Source: Candidatus Iainarchaeum sp. (lineage in GTDB: Archaea; Iainarchaeota; Iainarchaeia; Iainarchaeales; SKW153). Taken from it: 64,000 nt of DNA. Below, piece after piece: positions 1 through 9,669 of the stretch; within the stretch, counting starts at the first letter, position 1; each line of letters opens with the position of its first letter. Position numbers and translations under genes: made by a program. Location: the NCBI GenBank assembly GCA_026414365.1, contig JAOAJD010000001.1, positions 250,144 through 314,143 on the forward strand. Reading direction: 5' to 3'. The notes under the pieces were generated by a model. That model worked only from the letters and a program-made list of their open reading frames with translations. It was not told the DNA's origin and ran no database searches.

Positions 1-1037
1 AGCTCTGCTGTATCTTCTATAGAAATTATTCTCTCATAACTTGGAATAAAAGAAGATAAAACATTTAATAGAGTTGTTTTACCTGAGCCTGTACCGCCAG
101 CAATTAGTATGTTTGCAGGTTTAACTTTTAAACCTTCTACACATAGCCATAAAAAAGCTGCAAGTTCTGTAGAAAGAGTATTAAAATCTATTAGATCAAT
201 CACAGAAAAAGGATCCTCTTTGAATTTTCTTATTGTTAAAGTAGATGAATCTACAGAAGCTGGTGGTATTGTAGCATTTACTCTGCTTCCATCAGCTAGT
301 CTGGCATCAAGTAACGGCGAGGATAAATCAACTCTCCTACCAACAGAAGCTGCAATCCTGTTTATCAAATCTTGTATTTCTTTTTCAGTGAAGAAGACAA
401 CATTAGTTAACATCATTTCATACTTCCTATGGAAAACATATACTGGTTTTTTTGCCCCTATTACCATTATTTCTTCCAGATTATCATCTCTGACTAAAGG
501 ATCTATTAAACCATAACCAACCATCTCTCTAACTACAGCATCTGCATAAAAGTCCCACTTTGTTGGAGGAACTTTAAGCTCAGTTGATTCTTTTAGTATC
601 TCAATAACTTTTTTATAGTAAGTTGTTCTCCTCTCCCTTTCGTCTCTTATTCTATATGGTGATATAGTTACTAATCTTGTAACTATTTCTTTAATTGTGT
701 TTATCGTTGCTCTCTCTGCTGCCGATGGTCTGGGTACTGGAACGGTGTAAAGAAGAAGAGATTCTCCTTCTAACTTGTATATTTTCGTGTTACCGTAAGA
801 ATCTATTAAAACCTTCTTGATTTTTTCTAAATCATTGGTAAACTTCTCTTCTTCAGCTCCATAAAAGATAGCTTCTTCTTTTTGTTCATCGCTAAATTTT
901 TTCTCTTCAGCAAAGATATTTTCATCAGCTTTCTCTTTAGAAGAATCTTCTTCTTTCTTAACTTCTTGACCTTTGGCTATTTCTTGCTCCTTAGTTTCTT
1001 TTACTTTTTTCATCAAATCTTTTAAATACTCTGGCAT
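1..1037 (-). CDS. Type II/IV secretion system ATPase (VirB11/CpaF/GspE-like), 3' part cut by window edge
   Basis: My reverse-strand translation starts [18 protein letters not shown]... and contains the P-loop region [38 protein letters not shown]; open at window start so absent from the ORF track. Confidence 0.85.
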   Translation of the reverse strand, partial: [345 protein letters not shown]

Positions 1038-1155
1038 TTCATTAACTTAATAGTTTATTAGTATATATAAATCTTAATGTAAAATAAGAAAATGATTTAA
1101 GGAGTTATTTAGAAAATAGAAAAACAAAGAAACTTTTAATCACCAAATCTAAAGA

Positions 1156-2877
1156 TTATTTAAACTCTTGTATCTCTCCTTTTAATTTATTTATAAAATC
1201 TTCAAAAGGTAATTGTATTAATTTATTATTCTGCCTTATAGTTACTGTTTTATTCTCTAATTCCTTTTTACCAATTGCTATTATATAATTGAATTTTTGC
1301 AATTCTGCATCTCTTACTTTTGCAGCTACAGTTTCTTTTCTAAGATCTAATTCTACTCTAAAATAATTACTCAAAAGTTTATTATAGATATCTAAAGAAT
1401 AATCATAAAACTCTTCAGATATTGGAATTATCATTACTTGATTAGGACTTAACCACAAAGGAAATCTACCACCATAGTGCTCTATTAATATTCCTATAAA
1501 TCTCTCAATCGAACCAAATACAACTCTATGTATCATTACAGGAGTGTGAGGCTTATCATCTTTTCCAATGTAGAATAACTCAAAGTTAAGAGGCATAAGA
1601 AAATCGAGTTGTACTGTAGCACATTGCCAAGTTCTACCTAGAGAATCTCTTATGTGAAAATCAATCTTAGGTCCATAGAAAGCACCTTCTCCTTCATTTA
1701 TCTTATATTTTATGCCCAAACTGTCTAATGCTTTTTTAAGTGAAGAAGTTGCTTTCTCCCAAATTTCATCAGAACCCATTGAATTTTTTGGTCTTGTGCT
1801 AAGTTCTACGTGATAATCAAAATTAAACTTTTTGTAGACAAAATCTATTAGATCAATAACTCCTTTAACTTCTTGTTCTATTTGGTCTTCTGTACAAAAA
1901 ATATGAGCATCGTCTTGAGTAAACTTTCTAACTCTCAACAAACCATTTAAAACCCCGGATAATTCATGTCTGTGTACTGTTCCAACTTCGGCCATTCTCA
2001 AGGGCAACTCTTTATAAGATCTTCTTTTTGATTTATAAATCAAAATATGACCTGGGCAATTCATAGGCTTTATTGCATAATCCTCATTATCTATCTTAGT
2101 AAAATACATATTTTCTTTATAATGATCCCAATGTCCTGATTTTATCCAAAGTGTTTTTTTCAAAATGATTGGAGTTATAACTTCAACATAACCTCGTTTG
2201 AAATGTTCCCTTCTCCAAAATTCCATTAAAGAATTCCAAATAACCACTCCCTTTGGATGGAAGAAAGCAACTCCTGGAGCTTCTTCTTGCATACTAAAAA
2301 GATCCAGTTCTTTCCCTAACTTAATATGATTTCTTTTTTTAGCTTCTTCAATTTTATTCAAATAATCATCAAGCATGTCTTTGCTTGGAAAGGTTATCCC
2401 ATAAATTCTTTGAAGCATCTTGTTTTTCTCATCTCCTCTCCAATAAGCTCCACTAACTTTCAATAACTTTATTGCCTTTATTTTTGAAGTATAATCGATG
2501 TGTGGACCTCTGCAAAGATCAATAAAATCACCTGTCTTATAAATAGAAATTTTTTCTTCACTGGGCAATTCTTTAATTAACTCTATCTTATAAGGATTAC
2601 TTTTAAACAATTCTAAGGCTTCTTCTCTTGTTATCTCTTTTCTTTCAAACCTATCATTTTTCTTTGCTAGTTCTTTCATTTTTTCTTCTATTTTTTCTAA
2701 ATCTTCAGGAGTAAAAGGTTTGTCTATATCAAAATCATAATAAAATCCTTCCTCAATTGGTGGCCCAATAGTTGGTTTTGCATTTGGAAATATCTTTAAA
2801 ACTGCAGATGCAAGTAAATGAGCACTTGAATGCCAAAATTTTTCTCTTTCTTCTTTGTTATTAAAATCTATCGTCAT
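1156..2877 (-). CDS. thrS: Threonyl-tRNA synthetase (editing domain + class II core; no N-terminal TGS domain)
   Basis: HSSAHLLASAV and CRGPH editing-domain motifs, class II core MNCPGHILIY, RMAEVGTVHRHELSG. Confidence 0.93.
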   Translation of the reverse strand: MTIDFNNKEEREKFWHSSAHLLASAVLKIFPNAKPTIGPPIEEGFYYDFDIDKPFTPEDLEKIEEKMKELAKKNDRFERKEITREEALELFKSNPYKIELIKELPSEEKISIYKTGDFIDLCRGPHIDYTSKIKAIKLLKVSGAYWRGDEKNKMLQRIYGITFPSKDMLDDYLNKIEEAKKRNHIKLGKELDLFSMQEEAPGVAFFHPKGVVIWNSLMEFWRREHFKRGYVEVITPIILKKTLWIKSGHWDHYKENMYFTKIDNEDYAIKPMNCPGHILIYKSKRRSYKELPLRMAEVGTVHRHELSGVLNGLLRVRKFTQDDAHIFCTEDQIEQEVKGVIDLIDFVYKKFNFDYHVELSTRPKNSMGSDEIWEKATSSLKKALDSLGIKYKINEGEGAFYGPKIDFHIRDSLGRTWQCATVQLDFLMPLNFELFYIGKDDKPHTPVMIHRVVFGSIERFIGILIEHYGGRFPLWLSPNQVMIIPISEEFYDYSLDIYNKLLSNYFRVELDLRKETVAAKVRDAELQKFNYIIAIGKKELENKTVTIRQNNKLIQLPFEDFINKLKGEIQEFK

Positions 2878-2984
2878 AAGGAAATATTACACTAATAATA
2901 AATAAATAATATTGGTTCAATTTGACTCCTGACTAAAAAAACAAAAAAGAATAAATTCAAAAAATGAAAAAATAAAAAATAATT

Positions 2985-4214
2985 ATGGAAAGAGGACTTT
3001 GTGTAAAGTGTAAGGGCAGGTTGTTTTGTGGTTTGCATAAATGTCCCCTTCTTGAAAAGAAAAAAAACTATTTAAAAATAAAAGAAAGATTGAAAGATGA
3101 ATTTATTGCATACACCCCTCCTTCCATCTTTATAACTTGGAAGAAATATCCAAAAGTTGACGTAGCCCCATTGGCCTCCTTTGATAATAGCAAAAAGGTT
3201 TCATTTTATGATATGCCAGAAAACTGGTTTGGATTGGATGCAAACAAGATTATTTCTTTTAGAGAATCTTTGATAATGCCTTACAAAAGTTTTGAAAAAG
3301 AAGATGCAGCAGAACCAAGTTATGAACTTTTAGAAATACAAGAATCTGCAATGACTATTGGTTCATTGATGAGTGAGTATGAAATAAAAGAAAAACCTAA
3401 GTTAGAAGTAAGTTTCTCAGAATACTATGCTCCTGTAGGTCCTAAAGCAGAAATGAAAAGATTTGATTTATTAGAAAACCCAAAAATTCCTAGGAAAGTT
3501 GATTATCTAAATTCTGACACTGATGCAAAAGCAAGTGATGCAATATATGAATTATATAACTCTGGATTTCAAGTAAGTTATTTATCCAAAATACTAAGTA
3601 TTGGTACATTAGGAATTGAAAGAAAAAGAAAGTTAGTTCCAACAAGATGGGCAATTACCGCAGTTGACTCTACCTTGGCAGACAAATTAATTGAAGAGAA
3701 AATTAAAAACTATAATAAGATAGATTGTTATAAAATTTTTCATTCAGAGTATTTAGAAAATACTTTCTATATCTTACTTATGCCATACGAATGGTCTTTT
3801 GAACAATTAGAAGCATGGAAAGCAGGATCTTTCTGGAATAGATCGAATGAAGAAGTAGAGATAATCTCAGATTATGAATTATATGAAGGAAGAAAAGAAT
3901 ACGCAGCTAATGTTTCAGGTGCATACTATGCAGCAAAACTTGCAGTAGCAGAATATTTGGTAAAAGAAAAGATACAGGCTTCTGTTATTGTGTTTAGAGA
4001 AATAAGTGATAAATATCAAATACCTCTGGGAGTTTGGCAAATAAGAGAAAATGTGAGAAATGCCATGAAAAACAAATACGTAGAATTTAATAATTTAGAT
4101 GATGCGCTTTTGCATCTCAGCAAGAGATTATCTGTTAACATATCTGCTTATACAAAAAAATCTGTTCTTATCGACAAAATAAAAAAGCAAAAAAGGATAA
4201 TTGATTTTTTTTAA
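2985..4214 (+). CDS. nreA: NreA-like archaeal DNA repair protein with C-terminal PCNA-interacting motif
   Basis: N-terminal CVKCKGRLFCGLHKCPLL and C-terminal QKRIIDFF (PIP-box pattern), as in the archaeal Nre family. Confidence 0.75.
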   Translation: MERGLCVKCKGRLFCGLHKCPLLEKKKNYLKIKERLKDEFIAYTPPSIFITWKKYPKVDVAPLASFDNSKKVSFYDMPENWFGLDANKIISFRESLIMPYKSFEKEDAAEPSYELLEIQESAMTIGSLMSEYEIKEKPKLEVSFSEYYAPVGPKAEMKRFDLLENPKIPRKVDYLNSDTDAKASDAIYELYNSGFQVSYLSKILSIGTLGIERKRKLVPTRWAITAVDSTLADKLIEEKIKNYNKIDCYKIFHSEYLENTFYILLMPYEWSFEQLEAWKAGSFWNRSNEEVEIISDYELYEGRKEYAANVSGAYYAAKLAVAEYLVKEKIQASVIVFREISDKYQIPLGVWQIRENVRNAMKNKYVEFNNLDDALLHLSKRLSVNISAYTKKSVLIDKIKKQKRIIDFF

Positions 4215-4270
4215 TAAAGGTTCGATAAATTTAAATAAATACAAAATTTTCTTTTATTAAGAGATGAGAA

Positions 4271-6169
4271 ATGAAAAATAAAATAAGATTGTTGTCGAAA
4301 GTTTTACTTGTTTTTATTCTTTTTACTTTCATTCAACAAAATTGCTTTTGCTTGGACACATATATTGAAAATATTAAATCATTAGATGTAAACGTAACAC
4401 AAAGAATTATAGGAAAGATATCTGGAGAAGTTAGTAGAGGTGATGAAATAGAAATAAAAATAGGTACTTTTAAAGAAAATGAAAATCAAATAGTTCTAAA
4501 AAGAGAAGCACTAATGAGTATAAAAGGAAAAACAGTTTATGGAATTTTCGAAGAAGATAAGAATGAAAATGTTTTTGCAGTATTTAAAATTAAAAATCTT
4601 GAAGAATTCGGAACTGGAGATTTTAATATAGAAATAAAGTCTCGTGTAGTTAGAACGGCTGCCTACAAATTTGATGAAGATATTTCTATTGATCAAATAG
4701 AAAAAATTGAAGAGTTTTTAGAACCAACAAACTATATAGAAAGTGATGATCCTGACTTAAAAGTTAAGACAGAAATCGAATTTAAAAGTGAAAGTTTTTT
4801 GGATACTTTAGTTGATGTAGTCAGTTGGGTAAATAAAAACATCGAATATGACAAAAATAATTATGTTTATATTACAAATTCTGCAAGAAAAACATATATA
4901 GAAAGAAAAGGGGTTTGTGACGAATTTTCTTTACTAACTGCAGCTTTCTTGAGAATTAAGAAAATTCCAACAAAATATGTTGTTGGAGTAACTACAGACA
5001 TGAATTCTTCTGGAAATCATGCCTGGTTAAAAGCCTATGGGAATAGATGGTATTATTTAGATCCTACATATAATCAAGTAATATTTCTAGACGCCGGGCA
5101 TTTAGAGATTAGTGAAGCAGAAGATCCATCTAAAATAAAAGACTTTATTGTTAAAACAAAAACAAAGTATAAAATCGATATCTATGTGAAACATGAAGAT
5201 CCTGAAGTACAAATAAATTCTTATGAGAAGTTTAGCAAAATGGTAAATTTTGTTATAGGTGCGTCTACTAGACCCAAAAAATGGGAAGATGCAAAGATAT
5301 CAGTAATAGTAAAAAATATATCAAATGAAAATATAGTAATTCCATTTACTTTTTTAATACATGAAGATTTTGAAATAAAAGATAATTTTAAAAAAAATGT
5401 TTGGTTGAAAGAAAACGAAGAAAAGACAGTCGAATGGTTGATTAAAAATACTGTCGAAATAATTTTACCTTTAAACTATTTATATAAATACAAATATTTT
5501 GTGGTGACACCGGATCAAAATCAAGCAGGAATAATTGAAATTTTGCCAGGCCCTAAAGAAGAATATATAAGAATAAAAGACGTGTCTACAATAACTGACT
5601 ACGATCAAAATGTTGTTTCTATTTATCTCAAATATGAGAACACTTTTGATGCAGTCAAAAAAGCAACAATAGAAGTATATTTCAACTTTAAATTGACCAA
5701 AAAAGAAGATATTGAACTTTTACCTGACTACAATTATATAAAGATTGAAATAAACAATCCACCAAATAAATATTTTGGATTCTATGAAATTTATATAACT
5801 TATGAAAACGAAAAAGAGAAATACTCTTTTTACCTATGGCCGAAACTACCTAGAATAAAAGAATTTATTCTACCAACAATAGAAATGCCGGATATAGAAG
5901 ATGGTAACACATACTCTGATAATAACGAACAAATAACAGATGAAAATTATATTAATGATAAAAACGATGATGAAACAGATATTTTAAATGAAAAAAATAA
6001 TAATACAGAAACTTATGAAGAAGTAGAAGATAGTTATGAAGATACTTCTAATAAAGAAAATGGTGATGAATTAATCACAAGATATTTTATTTATTCGATA
6101 TTTATTATATCAACAATCCTATTTTTGGCAGCAATAGCTTTCTTAGTTTTAAAAAGAGTGAATTATTAA
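4271..6169 (+). CDS. Secreted/membrane-anchored transglutaminase-like domain protein
   Basis: N-terminal signal segment; GVCDEFSLLTAAFLR...NHAWLKAY...YYLDPTYN (Cys-His-Asp triad); C-terminal TM helix. Confidence 0.8.
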   Translation: MKNKIRLLSKVLLVFILFTFIQQNCFCLDTYIENIKSLDVNVTQRIIGKISGEVSRGDEIEIKIGTFKENENQIVLKREALMSIKGKTVYGIFEEDKNENVFAVFKIKNLEEFGTGDFNIEIKSRVVRTAAYKFDEDISIDQIEKIEEFLEPTNYIESDDPDLKVKTEIEFKSESFLDTLVDVVSWVNKNIEYDKNNYVYITNSARKTYIERKGVCDEFSLLTAAFLRIKKIPTKYVVGVTTDMNSSGNHAWLKAYGNRWYYLDPTYNQVIFLDAGHLEISEAEDPSKIKDFIVKTKTKYKIDIYVKHEDPEVQINSYEKFSKMVNFVIGASTRPKKWEDAKISVIVKNISNENIVIPFTFLIHEDFEIKDNFKKNVWLKENEEKTVEWLIKNTVEIILPLNYLYKYKYFVVTPDQNQAGIIEILPGPKEEYIRIKDVSTITDYDQNVVSIYLKYENTFDAVKKATIEVYFNFKLTKKEDIELLPDYNYIKIEINNPPNKYFGFYEIYITYENEKEKYSFYLWPKLPRIKEFILPTIEMPDIEDGNTYSDNNEQITDENYINDKNDDETDILNEKNNNTETYEEVEDSYEDTSNKENGDELITRYFIYSIFIISTILFLAAIAFLVLKRVNY

Positions 6170-6214
6170 AAACAATAGTTACAAATAATTTATTTAATTA
6201 TATAAAAACTATTT

Positions 6215-6313
6215 GCGATCGTAGTCTAGTGGTTAGGATAGGGCCTTGCCAATTTATAAACAAAATTAAAAAGCAAAAAGGCTCTGACCCGGGTTCGAAT
6301 CCCGGCGATCGCA
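6215..6313 (+). tRNA. tRNA-Gly(GCC), interrupted by a 27-nt intron
   Basis: Acceptor GCGATCG/CGATCGC, T-arm CCGGGTTCGAATCCCGG, spliced anticodon loop TTGCCAA on stem GGGCC/GGCTC. Confidence 0.93.
6252..6278 (+). other. Archaeal tRNA intron (27 nt) at canonical 37/38
   Basis: BHB core: outer GGGCC/GGCTC, central TTGC/GCAA, 3-nt bulges CAA and AAA; cuts CA^A and AA^A. Confidence 0.85.
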
Positions 6314-6404
6314 CTAATACTTCATTTTTCATTTTAAATTATTACTAAAAAAGTTCAGTCAAAAAACTAATTTATTAAAATTTAAAAACAAGAAATTTAA
6401 ATAT

Positions 6405-6478
6405 GGGCCTGTAGGCTAGCCAGGATAGACCATCCGGCTTCGGACCGGATTGCGTGGGTTCGAATCCCACCAGGCTCA
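6405..6478 (+). tRNA. tRNA-Arg(TCG)
   Basis: Acceptor GGGCCTG/CAGGCTC, anticodon arm TCCGG-CTTCGGA-CCGGA, T-arm GTGGGTTCGAATCCCAC. Confidence 0.9.
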
Positions 6479-6579
6479 TCAACTTAGGAGTTAATCTTTT
6501 TAATTCTTTTCTAACAAAAGGCTATTTTATAGGCTTGATTACCAAACTTGACCTATATTCAACTAAAAAAGGTGTGTAA

Positions 6580-6735
6580 ATGAAAACTTGTATCAGTTGT
6601 AAAAAAGAGATTACAAAAGAATATGTTGAGTTCAAATGCCCTTCATGTAACAAACACAAGATAATAAGATGTTTACACTGTAAAAAAACATCAAAGGAGT
6701 ATAGCTGTCCAGAATGTGGATTTTCTGGACCATAG
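6580..6735 (+). CDS. Small zinc-ribbon protein (51 aa) directly upstream of aEF1B
   Basis: MKTCISCKKEITKEYVEFKCPSCNKHKIIRCLHCKKTSKEYSCPECGFSGP*; four CxxC motifs; shorter than the ORF track cutoff. Confidence 0.85.
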   Translation: MKTCISCKKEITKEYVEFKCPSCNKHKIIRCLHCKKTSKEYSCPECGFSGP

Positions 6736-6756
6736 GAATTGAGATAAATTAAAGGT

Positions 6757-7023
6757 GTGATTGTGGGAAGTACTATCCTAATATATAAAATAAAACCAAA
6801 AGAAGATTTTGATACAAAAAAAGTTATGGAAGATTTAAAAAAAATACAAAAAGGTAGATGCACTGATGCAAAAGAGATCCCAATTGGGTTTGGAATAAAA
6901 ATAGTAAAGGCAGTAGTAATGGTGCCTGAAAAGCAAGAGAACATAATAAATGAAGTTACTGAAGAAATAATGAAGATAAATTCTGTTGAAGAAGCAGAGA
7001 TAGAAGGAATGACATTGGCATAA
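6757..7023 (+). CDS. ef1b: Elongation factor 1-beta (aEF1B)
   Basis: GSTILIYKIKPKEDF...IPIGFGIKIVKAVVMVPE...VEEAEIEGMTLA, GTG start. Confidence 0.88.
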   Translation: MIVGSTILIYKIKPKEDFDTKKVMEDLKKIQKGRCTDAKEIPIGFGIKIVKAVVMVPEKQENIINEVTEEIMKINSVEEAEIEGMTLA

Positions 7024-7087
7024 CAATTAAATTGATTTTTAAATCTTTCTTAAGAAGGACTTATTTATTACCCCAATAAAACTTATT

Positions 7088-7306
7088 TTGAGTGATTTTA
7101 TGAAGAAACTAACCAGATTTGAAATTGCTAGACTGATAAGTGCTAGAGCACTACAATTAGCTTTAGGTGCTCCTTTGTTGATAAAAGCCGAAGAAAAAAC
7201 AACAATGTTAGACTTGGCAAAAAGGGAGTTTGAAGAAAAAGTAATTCCGCTTACAGTATTGAGAGAATACCCTAACGGAAAAGTAGAAAAAGTAGAGGTA
7301 TTTTGA
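7088..7306 (+). CDS. rpoK: DNA-directed RNA polymerase subunit K (Rpo6)
   Basis: LTRFEIARLISARALQLALGAPLLI...AKREFEEKVIPLTVLREYPNG. Confidence 0.9.
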   Translation: MSDFMKKLTRFEIARLISARALQLALGAPLLIKAEEKTTMLDLAKREFEEKVIPLTVLREYPNGKVEKVEVF

Positions 7307-7515
7307 AGAGGTGTTCTAAGTTGGGAAAAGCTGTACCAAAAATAATAAAAACAAGAGCGTTGCAGCTAATCGAGTTATATAAAGATAAATTCACTACCGA
7401 TTTCTATAAAAACAAAGAATTTGTAAAAAGCCTAGAGCTACCTCTATCTAAGACAACAGTAAACAAAATAGTTGGTTATATAACAAGGGTAATGAAGAAG
7501 GCTTCTTCTCAATAA
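7303..7515 (+). CDS. rps17e: 30S ribosomal protein S17e
   Basis: LGKAVPKIIKTRALQLIELYKDKFTTDFYKNKEFVKSL...VNKIVGYITRVMKK. Confidence 0.85.
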   Translation: MKRCSKLGKAVPKIIKTRALQLIELYKDKFTTDFYKNKEFVKSLELPLSKTTVNKIVGYITRVMKKASSQ

Positions 7516-9548
7516 GATATTATTTTAGTTGGCTCATCTCTCGCTTTGTCTCTATCTAAAATATATAAACTCCCAGAAGCGGCATTTTCTAAATTTTTGT
7601 CGTGAGTAATAATAAATATTTGTTCAACTAGTTCAGGCAAATGATTTCTAAGCATATCAGCTAACCTAAAAACAGCATTACTATCTAAGTTATGTGTTGG
7701 CTCATCCAGAATAATCCAACCTAAATTTCTAGCTAAAACTAGAGAAACAGAGATTCTCATAACCAAAGCTACAGAACTTCTTTCTCCACCGCTAAGTATC
7801 CCATCTACACTAACCCAACTCCCATCCCTTGTGCACACAACAACTTCATAACTTGATTCTTCTATCAAAATCTTAGCACTGGTATAATCTTTATATGGAT
7901 AAACTTTATCCCAAATGTTGTCCATAGCTTCATTTATCGCACCTAAGAGATAATCCCTTAATTCTACTTGCATCGAAACCAATGCGTTTATAAATATTTT
8001 CAGTTTTTCCATCTTTGTACTTGCTTTTTTTATAAAATTCTCGTAATTTTCAATTTCAGATTTTTTCTTTTCAAACAAAATAATATTTTTTTCAACCTCT
8101 TTTGAAATATAAAAATAACTTTCTAATTCTTTTTTTATTGATGCTTTGGTTTCTCTCAAAGATGAAACTAACTCCCGTTTACTCTCGATTAAGCTTTTAT
8201 CAATATTGATTGAAGAAAGTTCTTTTTCAATATTTTCTAACTTATTCTTCTCAGCAACAATCTCAGATTCTAAAGAAATTATTTTCTTTTCTTTTTCTCT
8301 AACCATTTCTGCTTCAGATTTGCTCTTTAGCAAGATCTCTAACTCTTTATTCTTTTCTTTTATTGCCCTTCTAATTTCATCAGACTCTTTCTCTAAGCGA
8401 ATAATCTTATTTTTACTATCACTCTCTTCCTTCTCCAACATATTTATTAATTTGTTATTTTCCTCTACAAGAGTTTGTTTTAGCTCTTCTTTCACAGGTT
8501 GCGAACAAACAGGGCATTTGTTTCCTAAATTTTTCAGATCGTATATCATCTTTATAGCTCTTTTCTTATTGGAAGATATCTCTCCCAAACTTGAAGAAAT
8601 TTCAGAAATGTTCTTTTTAATTGATTGCTCTTTTGATTCTAATTCATTTATTTTCTGATTTATCAAATCTATTTTTCTGTTTATTTCATTTAAGTCTAAA
8701 AAAGACTTTTTCGAAATTTCTTCTTTATATTCTAAAACCCTCTTATTTATAGAAGAAATTCTCTCGATACATAATGCTTTATTTCTCTCCAAATAAGTTT
8801 GTCTCTCTAATTTTTCCTCTTCTTTTTTTAGAGATTCTAATTGAACAGAGATTTCTTTGTCCAATTCTTTAAGTTTTTTCTCATTGTGCTCTATGTTTAT
8901 CTGAATTTGTTTTAATTTTTCTCTAGCCGCTACTAATTCTTCTTCAGAAAAACTTTTTTTTAATTCTTTCAAAACTCTTTCTCTTTCCTCAAGTAATTTT
9001 TTTAAATAATTTAACAAAGAAACTGCATTGGACCTTGCTAATTCATATTTATCTAACTGCAGAAGTTGGTCAAATTTTCTCTTTCTTTCTGAGGCGCTAA
9101 GCTTTAGGAAATAATCTAATTCATTTTGTTCAGAATAAACTGCTAAAACAAACAACTCATAGCTAACTCCTAATATTTCCTCTATCTTAGCATTTACGTC
9201 TTTTGGTTTTGGACCAAATATTAGCTTTCCACTTTCGTAAAGATTTGCTTCACTTGCACCCTTCCTTTTAATTTTTCTTTCTACGCAATATGATCTTTCA
9301 TTGTAGTCAAAATCAAGTTTCAAAATAGCATAATCTGCTTTATTTGGTTTTGAAGTAATTAAATCGTCTAAAGTTACTTTTTTTGATGACAATGCTGGAA
9401 AAGTACCGTAAAGACAAAAACAAATTGCATCCATTATACTTGTTTTACCTGCACCCATCACTCCAATAATTACATTTGTCCCTTTAGAGAAAGTTAACTC
9501 CGTTTTGCAATGGCACTTCCAATTTTCTAAATATATTTTGTTTATCAT
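7509..9548 (-). CDS. rad50: Rad50-like SMC-family ATPase
   Basis: Walker A GVMGAGKTS, zinc hook CPVC, signature LSGGERSSVALVMRISVSL, Walker B WIILDEPTHNLD. Confidence 0.9.
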   Translation of the reverse strand: MINKIYLENWKCHCKTELTFSKGTNVIIGVMGAGKTSIMDAICFCLYGTFPALSSKKVTLDDLITSKPNKADYAILKLDFDYNERSYCVERKIKRKGASEANLYESGKLIFGPKPKDVNAKIEEILGVSYELFVLAVYSEQNELDYFLKLSASERKRKFDQLLQLDKYELARSNAVSLLNYLKKLLEERERVLKELKKSFSEEELVAAREKLKQIQINIEHNEKKLKELDKEISVQLESLKKEEEKLERQTYLERNKALCIERISSINKRVLEYKEEISKKSFLDLNEINRKIDLINQKINELESKEQSIKKNISEISSSLGEISSNKKRAIKMIYDLKNLGNKCPVCSQPVKEELKQTLVEENNKLINMLEKEESDSKNKIIRLEKESDEIRRAIKEKNKELEILLKSKSEAEMVREKEKKIISLESEIVAEKNKLENIEKELSSINIDKSLIESKRELVSSLRETKASIKKELESYFYISKEVEKNIILFEKKKSEIENYENFIKKASTKMEKLKIFINALVSMQVELRDYLLGAINEAMDNIWDKVYPYKDYTSAKILIEESSYEVVVCTRDGSWVSVDGILSGGERSSVALVMRISVSLVLARNLGWIILDEPTHNLDSNAVFRLADMLRNHLPELVEQIFIITHDKNLENAASGSLYILDRDKARDEPTKIISY

Positions 9549-9669
9549 TAATATAAATTATTCAACTAAAAAACATTAAAACATGCGGTTGTAAATATTA
9601 TTTACTTAAAAATAAAAATTGCTAAAAACATGCTAATTTAAATTAATATTTGCTCCAAAGAATAAAAGT

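Noticed and set aside
109-516. Plus-strand 135-aa ORF
   Set aside because: Antisense to the secretion ATPase whose P-loop reads on the minus strand
6522-6944. Minus-strand 140-aa ORF
   Set aside because: Antisense to the zinc-ribbon and aEF1B genes, both recognisable on the plus strand
8146-8658. Plus-strand 170-aa ORF within rad50
   Set aside because: Low-complexity Ser/Phe/Ile antisense shadow of a Glu/Lys-rich coiled coil
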